Position numbers and translations under genes: made by a program
Virus record (IMG/VR): IMGVR_UViG_3300034093_001057
Span: 1 to 64,000 of that record
Strand: one strand, 5' to 3'
DNA: 64,000 nucleotides
Origin: a virus
Notes under the pieces: generated by a model
Database searches by the model: none
What the model saw: only the letters and a program-made list of their open reading frames with translations
Told to the model about the DNA's origin: nothing
In this document: piece by piece, positions 1 to 8,180 of the stretch
Layout of the letters: every line of letters starts with the position of its first letter
Position numbering within the stretch: position 1 is the stretch's first letter

Positions 1-551
1 CCTGTTTGTGTGACGAAAAATTTTAAGTTAGGTTTGTATTTTTGAACAAACATTAATTGCTTGTCTAAGTTAGCAATACTTTCATCTAATCCAGCATTAG
101 TATTATCTTCACTACCAAATTCAAACATGATATCAGGATTAAGTGATAATGCATAGTCAAATAGCTTGGTTGCTATTGATTCTTGCATGTCTTGACTTAC
201 TCTACTTACATCTATGTGAATTAGATCAAATCCTGACTTTATATCAGTTTCTATAGTTTTTAAGCATCTATCTACGGCATCATCTAATGATAAGTTTTTA
301 TCTAAGTCACTGAAATAAGGACCGCAGTGATCTCTACAAATTAGAACTCTTTCAGGATCATAAAAATTATTGTTGTTTACATACTCAACAAAAGATTCAG
401 TAGTAAACGCATAGCCAGAATCAAAATCTACTTGATTTCTACTAGCTATTAACATGATAGGATAATCGTGAATCTTACTATATTCTAAGCAAAGATTTAC
501 TATATCTTTACTCATAGGTCCTAGACCTAGTTTAAATTTACTTATGTTCAT
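1..551 (-). CDS. GatZ/KbaZ-like aldolase-type TIM-barrel protein, 3' end outside the window
   Basis: Reading from an ATG at 551 gives 183 residues before the window ends, so the C-terminus is missing. The visible part contains ASRNQVD near residue 37, then GYAFTT, and later CRDHCGP, followed by a segment ending HIDVS. These match the order of conserved blocks in the GatZ/KbaZ non-catalytic subunit family of class II tagatose-bisphosphate aldolases (SNQV..GGYTGMT..GGDHLGP..HLD in the enterobacterial proteins). The start overlaps the end of the KdsC-like gene by 14 bases, so the two are translationally linked. A true aldolase role is not shown: the family subunit stabilises a catalytic partner, and no partner is visible here. 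It may instead be a stand-alone sugar-phosphate enzyme of the glycan operon. Confidence 0.7.
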   Translation of the reverse strand, partial: MNISKFKLGLGPMSKDIVNLCLEYSKIHDYPIMLIASRNQVDFDSGYAFTTESFVEYVNNNNFYDPERVLICRDHCGPYFSDLDKNLSLDDAVDRCLKTIETDIKSGFDLIHIDVSRVSQDMQESIATKLFDYALSLNPDIMFEFGSEDNTNAGLDESIANLDKQLMFVQKYKPNLKFFVTQT

Positions 552-1017
552 TAATAATAACATCCTTTAAATACAAACAAGCGTCAAGAACTGCACCAGA
601 TCCAGCCGCGCTTTCAGTGATAAATTTAGCCGCTTGTTTTGCTTCTTTTCTAGCACTTGAGGGTGCTATACCTATCTTAACTTTTTCAAGAATAGGAGCA
701 TCGTGATAACCGTCACCTATAAACGCAGTCTCATCTAGATTACAATTATCTATGAACCATTCCATACGATGTCCTTCAGGAACAAGATGCAACTGTTCTG
801 AGCTAAACTTCCAATCAGTTACAATTCTAGCATAGGTGATATCCCAGCCAACCTTGTCAGCCGTTATAAACTGTATGTCTTTTATATAATTTTTAATTAT
901 CTTTAAGCCATCACTATCATGTGGACCAAATACTTTATATATTTTTCCTTCTTTACTATATATTAAGTGACCGGTAGTTAATACCCCGTCTATATCCAAA
1001 ACTAACTTAGTAATCAT
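538..1017 (-). CDS. KdsC-type HAD phosphatase (KDO-8-phosphate phosphatase-like)
   Basis: The protein is 159 residues, the usual size of cap-less C0-class HAD phosphatases such as KdsC. Motif I is LDIDGVLT with the nucleophile and acid/base aspartates at residues 8 and 10. Motif IV is GDGYHD near residue 100, and a lysine-containing stretch SSARKEAK follows. KdsC removes phosphate from KDO-8-phosphate, and relatives act on other nonulosonate or acylneuraminate phosphates in the cytoplasm. The neighbouring TIM-barrel and shikimate-dehydrogenase-like genes fit a small carbohydrate pathway, but the actual substrate cannot be read from the sequence. The start is the ATG at 1017, overlapping the upstream gene by 11 bases. 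Confidence 0.85.
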   Translation of the reverse strand: MITKLVLDIDGVLTTGHLIYSKEGKIYKVFGPHDSDGLKIIKNYIKDIQFITADKVGWDITYARIVTDWKFSSEQLHLVPEGHRMEWFIDNCNLDETAFIGDGYHDAPILEKVKIGIAPSSARKEAKQAAKFITESAAGSGAVLDACLYLKDVIINEHK

Positions 1018-1738
1018 TTTTTTCAGCTTCTATTTTGTCAAATTCTAGTTCGTTTACTAGTACACCGGTATATAACATAAATTGTTTTAAAAATTGATGT
1101 TTGTAAAACTCTGACCCACTTATGTATTCTACATCGTTGTTTAGACATTGTTTGTATAATTCTTTCTTTTTTATTGCTAAGTCTATTACTAGTTTCTTGT
1201 TTTTTAAACTAAGCAAAGGACTTTCATCATCAACCGTTCCTATACCGGTGCAGTTTATAACTACTTCAGCATTGTTATCATGTCTATCGTCCCAGTTTTG
1301 CAATCTGCGACTATACATATTTATAGTGATGTCTCTGTTGGATAAATATTTACTATACATGCTAGCCATTGATCCGTCGCCTAGTATAGCAACTGACTTT
1401 GATTGTATTTTAGTAGATGTTTGGATAACGCCTTCAATGTCGGTATTATACCCGTATAGCTTTTTGTCTTTAATAACAATTGTATTACATGAGTTGTAGT
1501 TGCTGACCGAAGAGTCACAATAATTAAGCATCAAACTTGCTTGCTGCTTAAATGGCATACTTACACTTATACCACTAACGCCCTGATCTATTGCTGCTCT
1601 TATTTGATCTTCAAAATTTTCATCAGTAGCCGGTAAGGGAACATATTCAGCTTCTATGTTGTAAAGCTTAAAGAAATTAGTGTAAAAATATTTTCCGTTA
1701 GAACTTGGATATTTGCTAAGACTAATGAATCGTTTCAT
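1007..1738 (-). CDS. Shikimate dehydrogenase (AroE)-like oxidoreductase
   Basis: This 243-residue protein has the AroE layout. The substrate domain carries SVSMPFK with the catalytic lysine at residue 64, then CNT (Asn85) and GYNTD with the catalytic aspartate at residue 100. A nucleotide-binding segment VAILGDGSMAS follows, close to the Rossmann glycine loop. Shikimate dehydrogenases reduce 3-dehydroshikimate with NADPH. Because Lys, Asn and Asp are kept, an active dehydrogenase is likely. The N-terminal serine motif differs from the usual HSxSP form, so the substrate may not be shikimate. The gene overlaps both neighbours by 11-17 bases inside the glycan operon, which suggests a modified sugar or cyclitol acid as substrate. 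It is unusual for a phage. Confidence 0.72.
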   Translation of the reverse strand: MKRFISLSKYPSSNGKYFYTNFFKLYNIEAEYVPLPATDENFEDQIRAAIDQGVSGISVSMPFKQQASLMLNYCDSSVSNYNSCNTIVIKDKKLYGYNTDIEGVIQTSTKIQSKSVAILGDGSMASMYSKYLSNRDITINMYSRRLQNWDDRHDNNAEVVINCTGIGTVDDESPLLSLKNKKLVIDLAIKKKELYKQCLNNDVEYISGSEFYKHQFLKQFMLYTGVLVNELEFDKIEAEKNDY

Positions 1739-3263
1739 TTAATTCTAATTTAGAAAACATAAGAATACCTAAATACCATAAAAACTCATCAAAGGGTTTA
1801 GTATGTAAGGGCGACATGTTCCAAAATATAATAGGAACAAGTAACTTTACTTTATGTTCATTATAGTTTTTATCTCTTATATATTCTAGTAGTTTGGATA
1901 TATAGTATTCATAATCGTCACAGTGAGGTACATCTAGATAAACTTTAGTACCTTTTTTGGTTATCTCAAAAGTATTGTTTTTAATCTTACTATAATCTAT
2001 TACAAATCCACCATATAACTTTGCCAAATCATAGTACAAATCTCCTACTTCAACAGAAGTACCGAATTCATGTCTCCAGTCTATAACAATAAATTCATTG
2101 GTATCAGTAATAATAGTATTATCAAATTGTAAATCGCCGTGAGTATACGAAGGTATAATATCGTTGCATAGCATATCAAAATTTATATTTTGTATATAAT
2201 GTGTGTAGTCTTTTACCGGAACATCATTAACATGAGTCACTTCTGGTAAATTTTTGTTTTTTTCTATAAACATTTTTATTCTTTTTAATGTTTTGTCTTT
2301 ATAGAAGTTTAGCGCATCTGAATTAATATCAGCGTGTTTTTTTATCCATACTTTTTTGTCTAACCATTCAAGGAAATCAGAAAAAACATTTGGATCATTT
2401 TTTACATATAAAGTAGAACCCGGGCAATAATCATACACTAAAAATTGCCCTTGTTGCTTAACATTACGAGGGTAAGCATTGGGGTTAGTTAAATACTTTT
2501 TATATTTTTTAATAGATACTTCAGGATCTTTCCAACATTTTACTACTTTGTTATTAACAATGTATGTAACTTCATCTGTTTTAGTAAAATCATAATGTTC
2601 GGTCTTTTTAACTTCATTTTGGTAAATATTTAAGTTGCCAAAATCTAACCAAGAATCTAAGTTTTTAACTTTGCTATTTAATAAAATAGTATAAATTATT
2701 TCAGGACTGTCTCGCGTTAACAATCTTTTCTTGAAAGAATCAAAATCTTTTATAAACATTACTCCAGTAAATGAAGACCAAGAACTATCAGTATTTTGTT
2801 TAAATTTATACTCTTTTATCCTATCATCTTTTACATTAAAAGTAGTATATTCTTGATGCAATTTTTGATCAACTTGTTTTACAAAGTAAGTATCCTCATT
2901 ATACTCACCCAATATATTTTCATTAAAATAGGTGTCACATGGAATATAAAAGAACGAACTATTAATTTTATCTAAACACTGTGTTATTGTGTAGCCCGGG
3001 CCTGTCCAAGATTGTTTATAATGTTCTATATCAACAAATTCAATATTTCTATCACTGTACGTTAATTCGCAAAAGTCTTTTACTTGTTGTTTGTTGTATC
3101 CAATAGGGATAATAAACTTAGTGTCTTTGGGGAACTGTTCTATAATATGTGATAACACTGGTTTATGTTTATATGATACTAAACTTTTGTTTATAAATTG
3201 AGATATAACTCCCAATCGTGATCCCAATCCAGCAGTAGGGATAATAACAGTAATGTTATTCAT
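1722..3263 (-). CDS. Sugar nucleotidyltransferase fused to an aminoglycoside/choline-kinase-like domain
   Basis: The N-terminal half starts IIPTAGLGSRLG, the GxGxRxG nucleotide-binding signature of NTP transferases, with a downstream KSL and an IPCDTYF segment that may hold the metal-binding aspartate. The C-terminal half has the kinase catalytic loop HGDLQFDN and the metal motif IDWRHEFG of the APH/choline-kinase fold, followed by DLYYDLAKL. A kinase joined to a nucleotidyltransferase would phosphorylate a sugar or alcohol and then activate it as an NDP or CDP derivative, comparable to LicA plus LicC in phosphocholine decoration. A GTG at 3269 is possible, but the ATG at 3263 is preferred. 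It overlaps the cupin gene by 8 bases. The substrate is unknown. Confidence 0.78.
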   Translation of the reverse strand: MNNITVIIPTAGLGSRLGVISQFINKSLVSYKHKPVLSHIIEQFPKDTKFIIPIGYNKQQVKDFCELTYSDRNIEFVDIEHYKQSWTGPGYTITQCLDKINSSFFYIPCDTYFNENILGEYNEDTYFVKQVDQKLHQEYTTFNVKDDRIKEYKFKQNTDSSWSSFTGVMFIKDFDSFKKRLLTRDSPEIIYTILLNSKVKNLDSWLDFGNLNIYQNEVKKTEHYDFTKTDEVTYIVNNKVVKCWKDPEVSIKKYKKYLTNPNAYPRNVKQQGQFLVYDYCPGSTLYVKNDPNVFSDFLEWLDKKVWIKKHADINSDALNFYKDKTLKRIKMFIEKNKNLPEVTHVNDVPVKDYTHYIQNINFDMLCNDIIPSYTHGDLQFDNTIITDTNEFIVIDWRHEFGTSVEVGDLYYDLAKLYGGFVIDYSKIKNNTFEITKKGTKVYLDVPHCDDYEYYISKLLEYIRDKNYNEHKVKLLVPIIFWNMSPLHTKPFDEFLWYLGILMFSKLELNETIH

Positions 3264-3693
3264 GTTCACTTATAATCCTACCGTGTGTTCTTCCTGCATC
3301 GTCTTGTAATCTATAAACATCATCTAACTCAGTAGTACTGGTTTCTATAAACTCTAAATCAGTAACAGCAACAACTCTATGGACAATACCCGGTGTTATA
3401 GTAAATGTTACTCCCGGAGAGAGTTCTATCACTTCAAACGTTTCTTCGTATTCATTTACCTGGCCTATAGTCATTCCTTTTTCTAAAAACATATCTATAT
3501 CAAATATAGTTTTACTGCGATACAATTTACCCGTACCTTTGATAATACAATTAGTTTCACATTTGTACTTATGTACTTGCAAGCTAGTACGGTTTCCTGC
3601 TAAGAATAATATATTTTTTACAGCATAGGGGGTTCTGGTACCATCTTCTATCCATGATTCATGGCCCCATGGTTTTTTAACTAATTTAGACAT
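3256..3693 (-). CDS. Cupin, mannose-6-phosphate isomerase-like
   Basis: The 145-residue protein begins KPWGHESW, typical of the single-domain cupins related to the C-terminal isomerase domain of GDP-mannose pyrophosphorylases. The cupin core includes LQVHKYKCET (metal-ligand region) and, later, TPGIVHRV. The end holds an ETSTTELDD stretch characteristic of this subgroup. Such proteins bind a metal ion and isomerise or epimerise sugar phosphates. The gene lies between two nucleotidyltransferase fusions, so it probably supplies or modifies the sugar phosphate they activate. The ATG at 3693 is preceded by an AGGAA-type ribosome site. True isomerase activity is inferred, not shown. Confidence 0.75.
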   Translation of the reverse strand: MSKLVKKPWGHESWIEDGTRTPYAVKNILFLAGNRTSLQVHKYKCETNCIIKGTGKLYRSKTIFDIDMFLEKGMTIGQVNEYEETFEVIELSPGVTFTITPGIVHRVVAVTDLEFIETSTTELDDVYRLQDDAGRTHGRIISEHE

Positions 3694-3729
3694 TGTAATT
3701 CCTCGTGAAGAAAAAATTTGCTATAGCCT

Positions 3730-4782
3730 TCAGAAGAAATCACCCAAATTATCTGAATTTCTTCGTATGTTAATAGCAGTTGCTCCTGGATATGGGTTTA
3801 ACTCATTATAATCGTTGATCAATATTCGCGCAGAATCATTTAAATTCATTAATAGTTGAAAGTCGTTAAAACCCAGAGACTTTAACATCTGATGTGTAAT
3901 ATCTCTAACAGATTCAGGTCTAGAGGTTGTAAAGATTATCTGAGATCCCTGATCCTGCATTTTCAAAACAGTACCGACATTATTATTGAGAGGTACCGGC
4001 ACACTGTCGTAATTATCAACCCCGTAACGTTGTTGATGTTTAATAATAGTTCCGTCAATATCACAGAATACAACAGGTTTATTATTATGTTCTAACCAAT
4101 CATACATCGTACTTATATCAATATAATCAGTTGTATCTACTATAAAAAAAGGTTGATTAGCTGACAACATATATCGTACAACATCACTAATAAATATTTC
4201 ATTGTTTTCTTGTAAATTAGAATATTTTATATCCTGCACCGCTGTTCTGAAATAATGTGCCTGTTGGAACTTATAACCCCCTGTACAATAAGTATCAGAT
4301 AATACCCGTTTTTCTGATATTTTTTGCACAAATCCAGTATCATTGAATGATACATAACTTTTATTAACAGGACTATTTACCGTTAATTTTTTATTAAAGG
4401 TAGAGACACATAAATAATGTCCTTCAACTATTTCATGCTTGAAAAAACTATCACAATCTTTTACTAGTATAGGACTAGCCATGGAAATTTGTGCAAGTTC
4501 TATTATTGCATCAACGGTGTCGGCCGGTCCCGAAGTTTGGTCAGGTACTATTACTAAATTTATTAAATTTCCGAATTCATGTTGTATAAAATCTTTTATA
4601 TTAAACTTCTGTTCGTGTTCGGCAAGAACACCTATATGTATTTTATATTTGGTCAAATAAGGTTCAACCGCTCTGAAGAGCATACTTTTGCCTGCATAAT
4701 CATATAACATAAATTTAGGTTTGTCCTCGGGAAACCGAGTTACTAACTCAGTTGCCGGCACTGCCGGCACTATTATTTCCAT
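3730..4782 (-). CDS. Nucleotidyltransferase-like domain fused to a HAD phosphatase
   Basis: The 350-residue protein has an N-terminal GT-A/NTP-transferase-like domain: MEIIVPAVPATE, then DKPKFMLYDYAGKSM, and VKDCDSFF near residue 110 as the likely metal site. From about residue 235 there is a HAD domain with VVFCDIDGTI (motif I aspartates), TTSRPES (motif II) and LINDYNE. The N-terminal glycine loop is degenerate compared with the other fusion in the operon. A nucleotidyltransferase tied to a phosphatase suggests sequential steps on one sugar phosphate. It overlaps the upstream gene by 10 bases, and 36 bases separate it from the cupin gene. The substrate is unknown. Confidence 0.72.
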   Translation of the reverse strand: MEIIVPAVPATELVTRFPEDKPKFMLYDYAGKSMLFRAVEPYLTKYKIHIGVLAEHEQKFNIKDFIQHEFGNLINLVIVPDQTSGPADTVDAIIELAQISMASPILVKDCDSFFKHEIVEGHYLCVSTFNKKLTVNSPVNKSYVSFNDTGFVQKISEKRVLSDTYCTGGYKFQQAHYFRTAVQDIKYSNLQENNEIFISDVVRYMLSANQPFFIVDTTDYIDISTMYDWLEHNNKPVVFCDIDGTIIKHQQRYGVDNYDSVPVPLNNNVGTVLKMQDQGSQIIFTTSRPESVRDITHQMLKSLGFNDFQLLMNLNDSARILINDYNELNPYPGATAINIRRNSDNLGDFF

Positions 4783-6248
4783 ACTCTGTTCATTTCCTCT
4801 AATAACATTTTTTGTTCAATTGTTCCCTTCTGTGAATATTTATATACCCGTAATAATATTAGAATATAAAGATAGTCATTAAATGCTTCAGGAAACGCAA
4901 TAACAAGTTCTTGTTTGATTGCAGATAATTTCAAATTGAATTCATTTTTATTTTCGTGTCTAATAAACCATTTACCGTCAAGATCATGTCGCAACTTAAC
5001 TATATCAAATATCCAGGAATTATATGCATTGGAATCAGGGTCTATCATGTAAAAGTTGGGTTCCTTATATATAATGTTGTTTAATGTAAAGTCGCCGTGG
5101 CAGAAACCAGATGGTAGAATTTTAGGCAATTTATTTAAAAGTTCGGTGATAGTAAAGGGTAATTTATTATCGTTCTTGAAACAATCTAACTGATTTTTAT
5201 ATATTAATGTATAATTCTTTTCTTGAGTATTTATATTTTTAAATCTGTTCATGGTATCAATAACAAAATTTACAAATTTATGAATATTATCTAACTTTAT
5301 AAAAGTTTTCATGTCGTATCCAGATATATATTCCATGTCAAGAACATTTTCTTCTTTATCTATAATTTTAGGAACTAAAAAGTTATTCTGATTCAATAAT
5401 ATTAATTTTTCATAATTTCTTTCTATATTATCTATTTTTCGTATAATAAAATCATTAAGACTTTTAATCATTAGCACTTTACTTCCAGAAAGTCCAGAAA
5501 ACTCTTTTATAATCGTATCTTGAGAATTTAGTGATCTATACCATTTGTCAGAATCTTTGCTAGCTATTTCAAAATCAATATGCGGTTTGTTTCTAGAATT
5601 GGGCCTAACAATACAAATCTGTTTTCCTACCCCTTTTATTGTTTTCGGTGCATATTTAAAGATTTTAGATATTTTTTTTGCTAACCAAACATGTATATCT
5701 ACCGTATTATGTAATTCGCTTACAGGAAGATTTATTAATTTAATAATACTTTCATACTTTCCTATTATCATCTGATCCTGTATCCACATATGTACTACAG
5801 ATTCGGTAGTGAATGTGTATATACGATCTTCATTCATTTCATTTATTTCATTTAACCATTCAAAAAAATGCGCAACATTAACATCATATTTAAAATACAA
5901 ATCCGGTCTAATAATCAGACATACATCATATTTTATGTTTGATACTTTAACAAGTGCTATTCCTGCCATCCATCTATTAATCATTCTATGATTATTATTT
6001 TTACATGCTATATTACATGTTATAGCACTTCCTATATCAACACCTTTACAATTAGGTATAAGTCGTCTAATATTATATTCAGTTACGGTTTCATCGACAT
6101 GAATGTTCAATTTATCATTGTGTTGTTTTGTAGTTTCCCAAGTTGAAAAATAAACATCTACGTCAGGATTGTCTAAAAACTTCCAAGATTTGTGTGCAAT
6201 CTCAAACTCTCTAAAAGCACCGGAGATTAACACAGCTATTTTTGTCAC
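4773..6248 (-). CDS. Glycosyltransferase-like N-terminus fused to a kinase-like (APH) domain
   Basis: The first ~200 residues begin KIAVLISGAFREF and contain IIRPDLYFKYD. They resemble the separate 246- and 154-residue proteins just downstream in the operon, so the three form a paralogous set. The last ~200 residues form an APH-type kinase: GSKVLMIKSL, then CHGDFTLNNI (catalytic loop) and MIDPDSN (metal site). The start is a GTG at 6248 that forms a GTGA overlap with the preceding stop. No ATG nearby keeps the first beta strand. The arrangement repeats the operon's habit of fusing a kinase to a sugar-handling domain. The reaction is not known. Confidence 0.65.
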   Translation of the reverse strand: MTKIAVLISGAFREFEIAHKSWKFLDNPDVDVYFSTWETTKQHNDKLNIHVDETVTEYNIRRLIPNCKGVDIGSAITCNIACKNNNHRMINRWMAGIALVKVSNIKYDVCLIIRPDLYFKYDVNVAHFFEWLNEINEMNEDRIYTFTTESVVHMWIQDQMIIGKYESIIKLINLPVSELHNTVDIHVWLAKKISKIFKYAPKTIKGVGKQICIVRPNSRNKPHIDFEIASKDSDKWYRSLNSQDTIIKEFSGLSGSKVLMIKSLNDFIIRKIDNIERNYEKLILLNQNNFLVPKIIDKEENVLDMEYISGYDMKTFIKLDNIHKFVNFVIDTMNRFKNINTQEKNYTLIYKNQLDCFKNDNKLPFTITELLNKLPKILPSGFCHGDFTLNNIIYKEPNFYMIDPDSNAYNSWIFDIVKLRHDLDGKWFIRHENKNEFNLKLSAIKQELVIAFPEAFNDYLYILILLRVYKYSQKGTIEQKMLLEEMNRVWK

Positions 6249-6982
6249 AGTAAATCTTTGTTAGAGAAAAGCTCATTTTTATTTATATGATCCAATAAAT
6301 GATGTGCCCAAGCCTTATGCGCTTTTTCTAGAGGATGTAATCTAGGCCCTATCTCAAATCCATGCATGTGCGTGAATTGGGCGAACGATATGTCATCATA
6401 ATATCTAGGTTTGTATATTTGATTAACTACGCTGGCTGGCACACTTTCTGTAGTTATCATTTTCTCGTATTTATTACCCATAGATGATGTTAATAAATAC
6501 GGTATTTTATTTTTCATTAAGAAATGTTGCAAACCGAGAACATGTAACATATCACTCATGTATATTCCTTTATTATCTTTTACTATGTTAATAAATAACT
6601 CCCACAATTTATACAAATCAGAAGATTTATCGCCCGGAGGAAATGTATACATGAACGGGAACCAGTTTGTGTCTATATAAAATTCTCTTCTATATGCATG
6701 TGTCAAACTTATATTAACAAATATTTTTTCAGGTGCGTATTTTTCTAATGCCTGTGTTATATTTGTTATTGTTTTTCTATAGGCTCTTTCATTTGATCCT
6801 CCCGGTAATGCTTTATTGACATATTGTTTTAATCCCGGGATAGTATCAGCCATGATACCCGAATAACATTTCTTTCTATGGTATAACGTGAAATCGTATA
6901 CATCACGAGTTTGTAATCTAGGATATCCTAATTCTTGCCCAAATGCAAATGAGTCTCCGGATATGTAAAAATATTCTATCAT
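6245..6982 (-). CDS. SGNH/GDSL-like hydrolase
   Basis: An SGNH-type block I, YISGDSFAFG, lies at the very N-terminus when the ATG at 6982 is used. Near the end HPLEKAHKAWA provides a histidine in the position of block V. The protein is then 245 residues. This start makes an ATGA overlap with the upstream gene and puts the hydrolase fold at residue 1. The reading frame stays open further upstream to 7051, but that part overlaps the neighbour by about 70 bases and is unlikely to be translated. SGNH enzymes remove or transfer acyl groups, often O-acetyl on polysaccharides. In this operon an O-acyl esterase or transferase acting on a surface glycan is plausible. Confidence 0.68.
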   Translation of the reverse strand: MIEYFYISGDSFAFGQELGYPRLQTRDVYDFTLYHRKKCYSGIMADTIPGLKQYVNKALPGGSNERAYRKTITNITQALEKYAPEKIFVNISLTHAYRREFYIDTNWFPFMYTFPPGDKSSDLYKLWELFINIVKDNKGIYMSDMLHVLGLQHFLMKNKIPYLLTSSMGNKYEKMITTESVPASVVNQIYKPRYYDDISFAQFTHMHGFEIGPRLHPLEKAHKAWAHHLLDHINKNELFSNKDLL

Positions 6983-7719
6983 ACCTGATAATACCTCATA
7001 TGGTTCATACATATATCTCCGTATTTGATTATAGAATCTGCCGGTATACATTCTTTTCTATAAACAACTTCACCAGCATTGCTGTTTTTCATATACACGA
7101 TGTTATATTTATTGCAATAGTCGTGCAGTATTACCCCGGGGCCTAAATATGATAAATCATCAGTCGTACTAATAATATGACGATAAACGTCAGTAACTAC
7201 ATCTATGCAATATGATGATCCGTAAAAAAACACATCTGATAAGTTTGTTCGGTTGAACTCCGTTTTCATTCTATCTGCATGATTTATATATAAATCTAGT
7301 GTATGGTTTGGTTGCTTAAAAATAAAATTAGATGCAGGGTCAAATATTGAATCATATCTAGCTCTAACTACGCAATCATATCTAAAATTATTCCTTATTT
7401 CGTATTGTTTTTTCAAATTGTTTGCCATCATCATACTATAAAATAAACTATGCCATGGGCCCTCGGTTGGGCAGTCCTGCTTGCTTTCTATTAATGTTAA
7501 TTTAGGATCATATTTATTCAATACTATTTGTAGATCATCTCTGTTAACTAGCTCGTCTTCTGACCAATAAACAAAATCTTTCTTCATTTTCCATGTGTTA
7601 TAATCCCAAGCATGACAGAAATAATCAGTTTCATAATCTCCACTGAAATAATTTTGTATAGACTTTAATGTAAATTCCGCAGTCCTAGATTGCCCGCTTA
7701 AACAAACAGCTATTTTCAT
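6979..7719 (-). CDS. Putative glycosyltransferase, LSGQxRT family
   Basis: The 246-residue protein starts MKIAVCLSGQSRT, with a short beta strand and glycine turn like the N-terminus of the kinase fusion protein in this operon. It continues with MMMANNLKKQYE and a DCVVRARYDSIF segment, which could be a DxD-like metal site in a GT-A fold. Similar proteins occur in capsule and lipopolysaccharide clusters, but no activity can be assigned. It shares ATGA overlaps with both neighbours. The 154-residue protein encoded just before it is a shorter relative. Confidence 0.5.
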   Translation of the reverse strand: MKIAVCLSGQSRTAEFTLKSIQNYFSGDYETDYFCHAWDYNTWKMKKDFVYWSEDELVNRDDLQIVLNKYDPKLTLIESKQDCPTEGPWHSLFYSMMMANNLKKQYEIRNNFRYDCVVRARYDSIFDPASNFIFKQPNHTLDLYINHADRMKTEFNRTNLSDVFFYGSSYCIDVVTDVYRHIISTTDDLSYLGPGVILHDYCNKYNIVYMKNSNAGEVVYRKECIPADSIIKYGDICMNHMRYYQV

Positions 7720-8180
7720 CTGGTTATATGCACCATTGGTATTTTTATACTTTTTATATGATAGAAGAATCTAGTAGCATCGGTCATGTCCCAACTAGAA
7801 TCAATCTTATTAAAGATGAATTCACATAACCTATCAAAAACTAGTGAATTTGCATAAAATCCACTAGGAGATATCCCTTTTTTATAGCTGTTATCATAAA
7901 AAACGTTATTTAAATAGTAGATTTTATTATCTATTTCATGTTTAAAATTTAAATTGTTTAACAAATGTACGTCTTCACATTGTAGCGCAATACAAATATC
8001 AAAATTATTTTTATGATATATTTCATACTGTCGTTTTTGATTAGCGGTAAGCCACATACTAGTATATTGACATTTATCAGATACAGCAAAAGTTTCTATA
8101 CGATAATCCTTTTCACTGAGACTTATATCATTCTTGATTGGTGTATTACCGAACACACATAGAGCTATATTTTTAATCAT
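7716..8180 (-). CDS. Short paralogue of the neighbouring glycosyltransferase-like protein
   Basis: The 154-residue protein has the same pattern as the adjacent 246-residue protein. It begins KNIALCVFGNTP, then MWLTANQKRQYEIY, then FDICIALQCED at the place of the partner's CVVRARYD. The acidic pair is changed and the C-terminal third is shorter, so it may be a reduced or non-catalytic member. ATGA overlaps on both sides show strict co-translation. No wider family was recognised. Confidence 0.5.
   Translation of the reverse strand: MIKNIALCVFGNTPIKNDISLSEKDYRIETFAVSDKCQYTSMWLTANQKRQYEIYHKNNFDICIALQCEDVHLLNNLNFKHEIDNKIYYLNNVFYDNSYKKGISPSGFYANSLVFDRLCEFIFNKIDSSWDMTDATRFFYHIKSIKIPMVHITR

Noticed and set aside
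6245-7051. Longer start for the SGNH hydrolase at 7051
   Set aside because: It would overlap the upstream gene by about 70 bases and add residues before the GDSF strand. The ATG at 6982 gives the ATGA overlap used across this operon.
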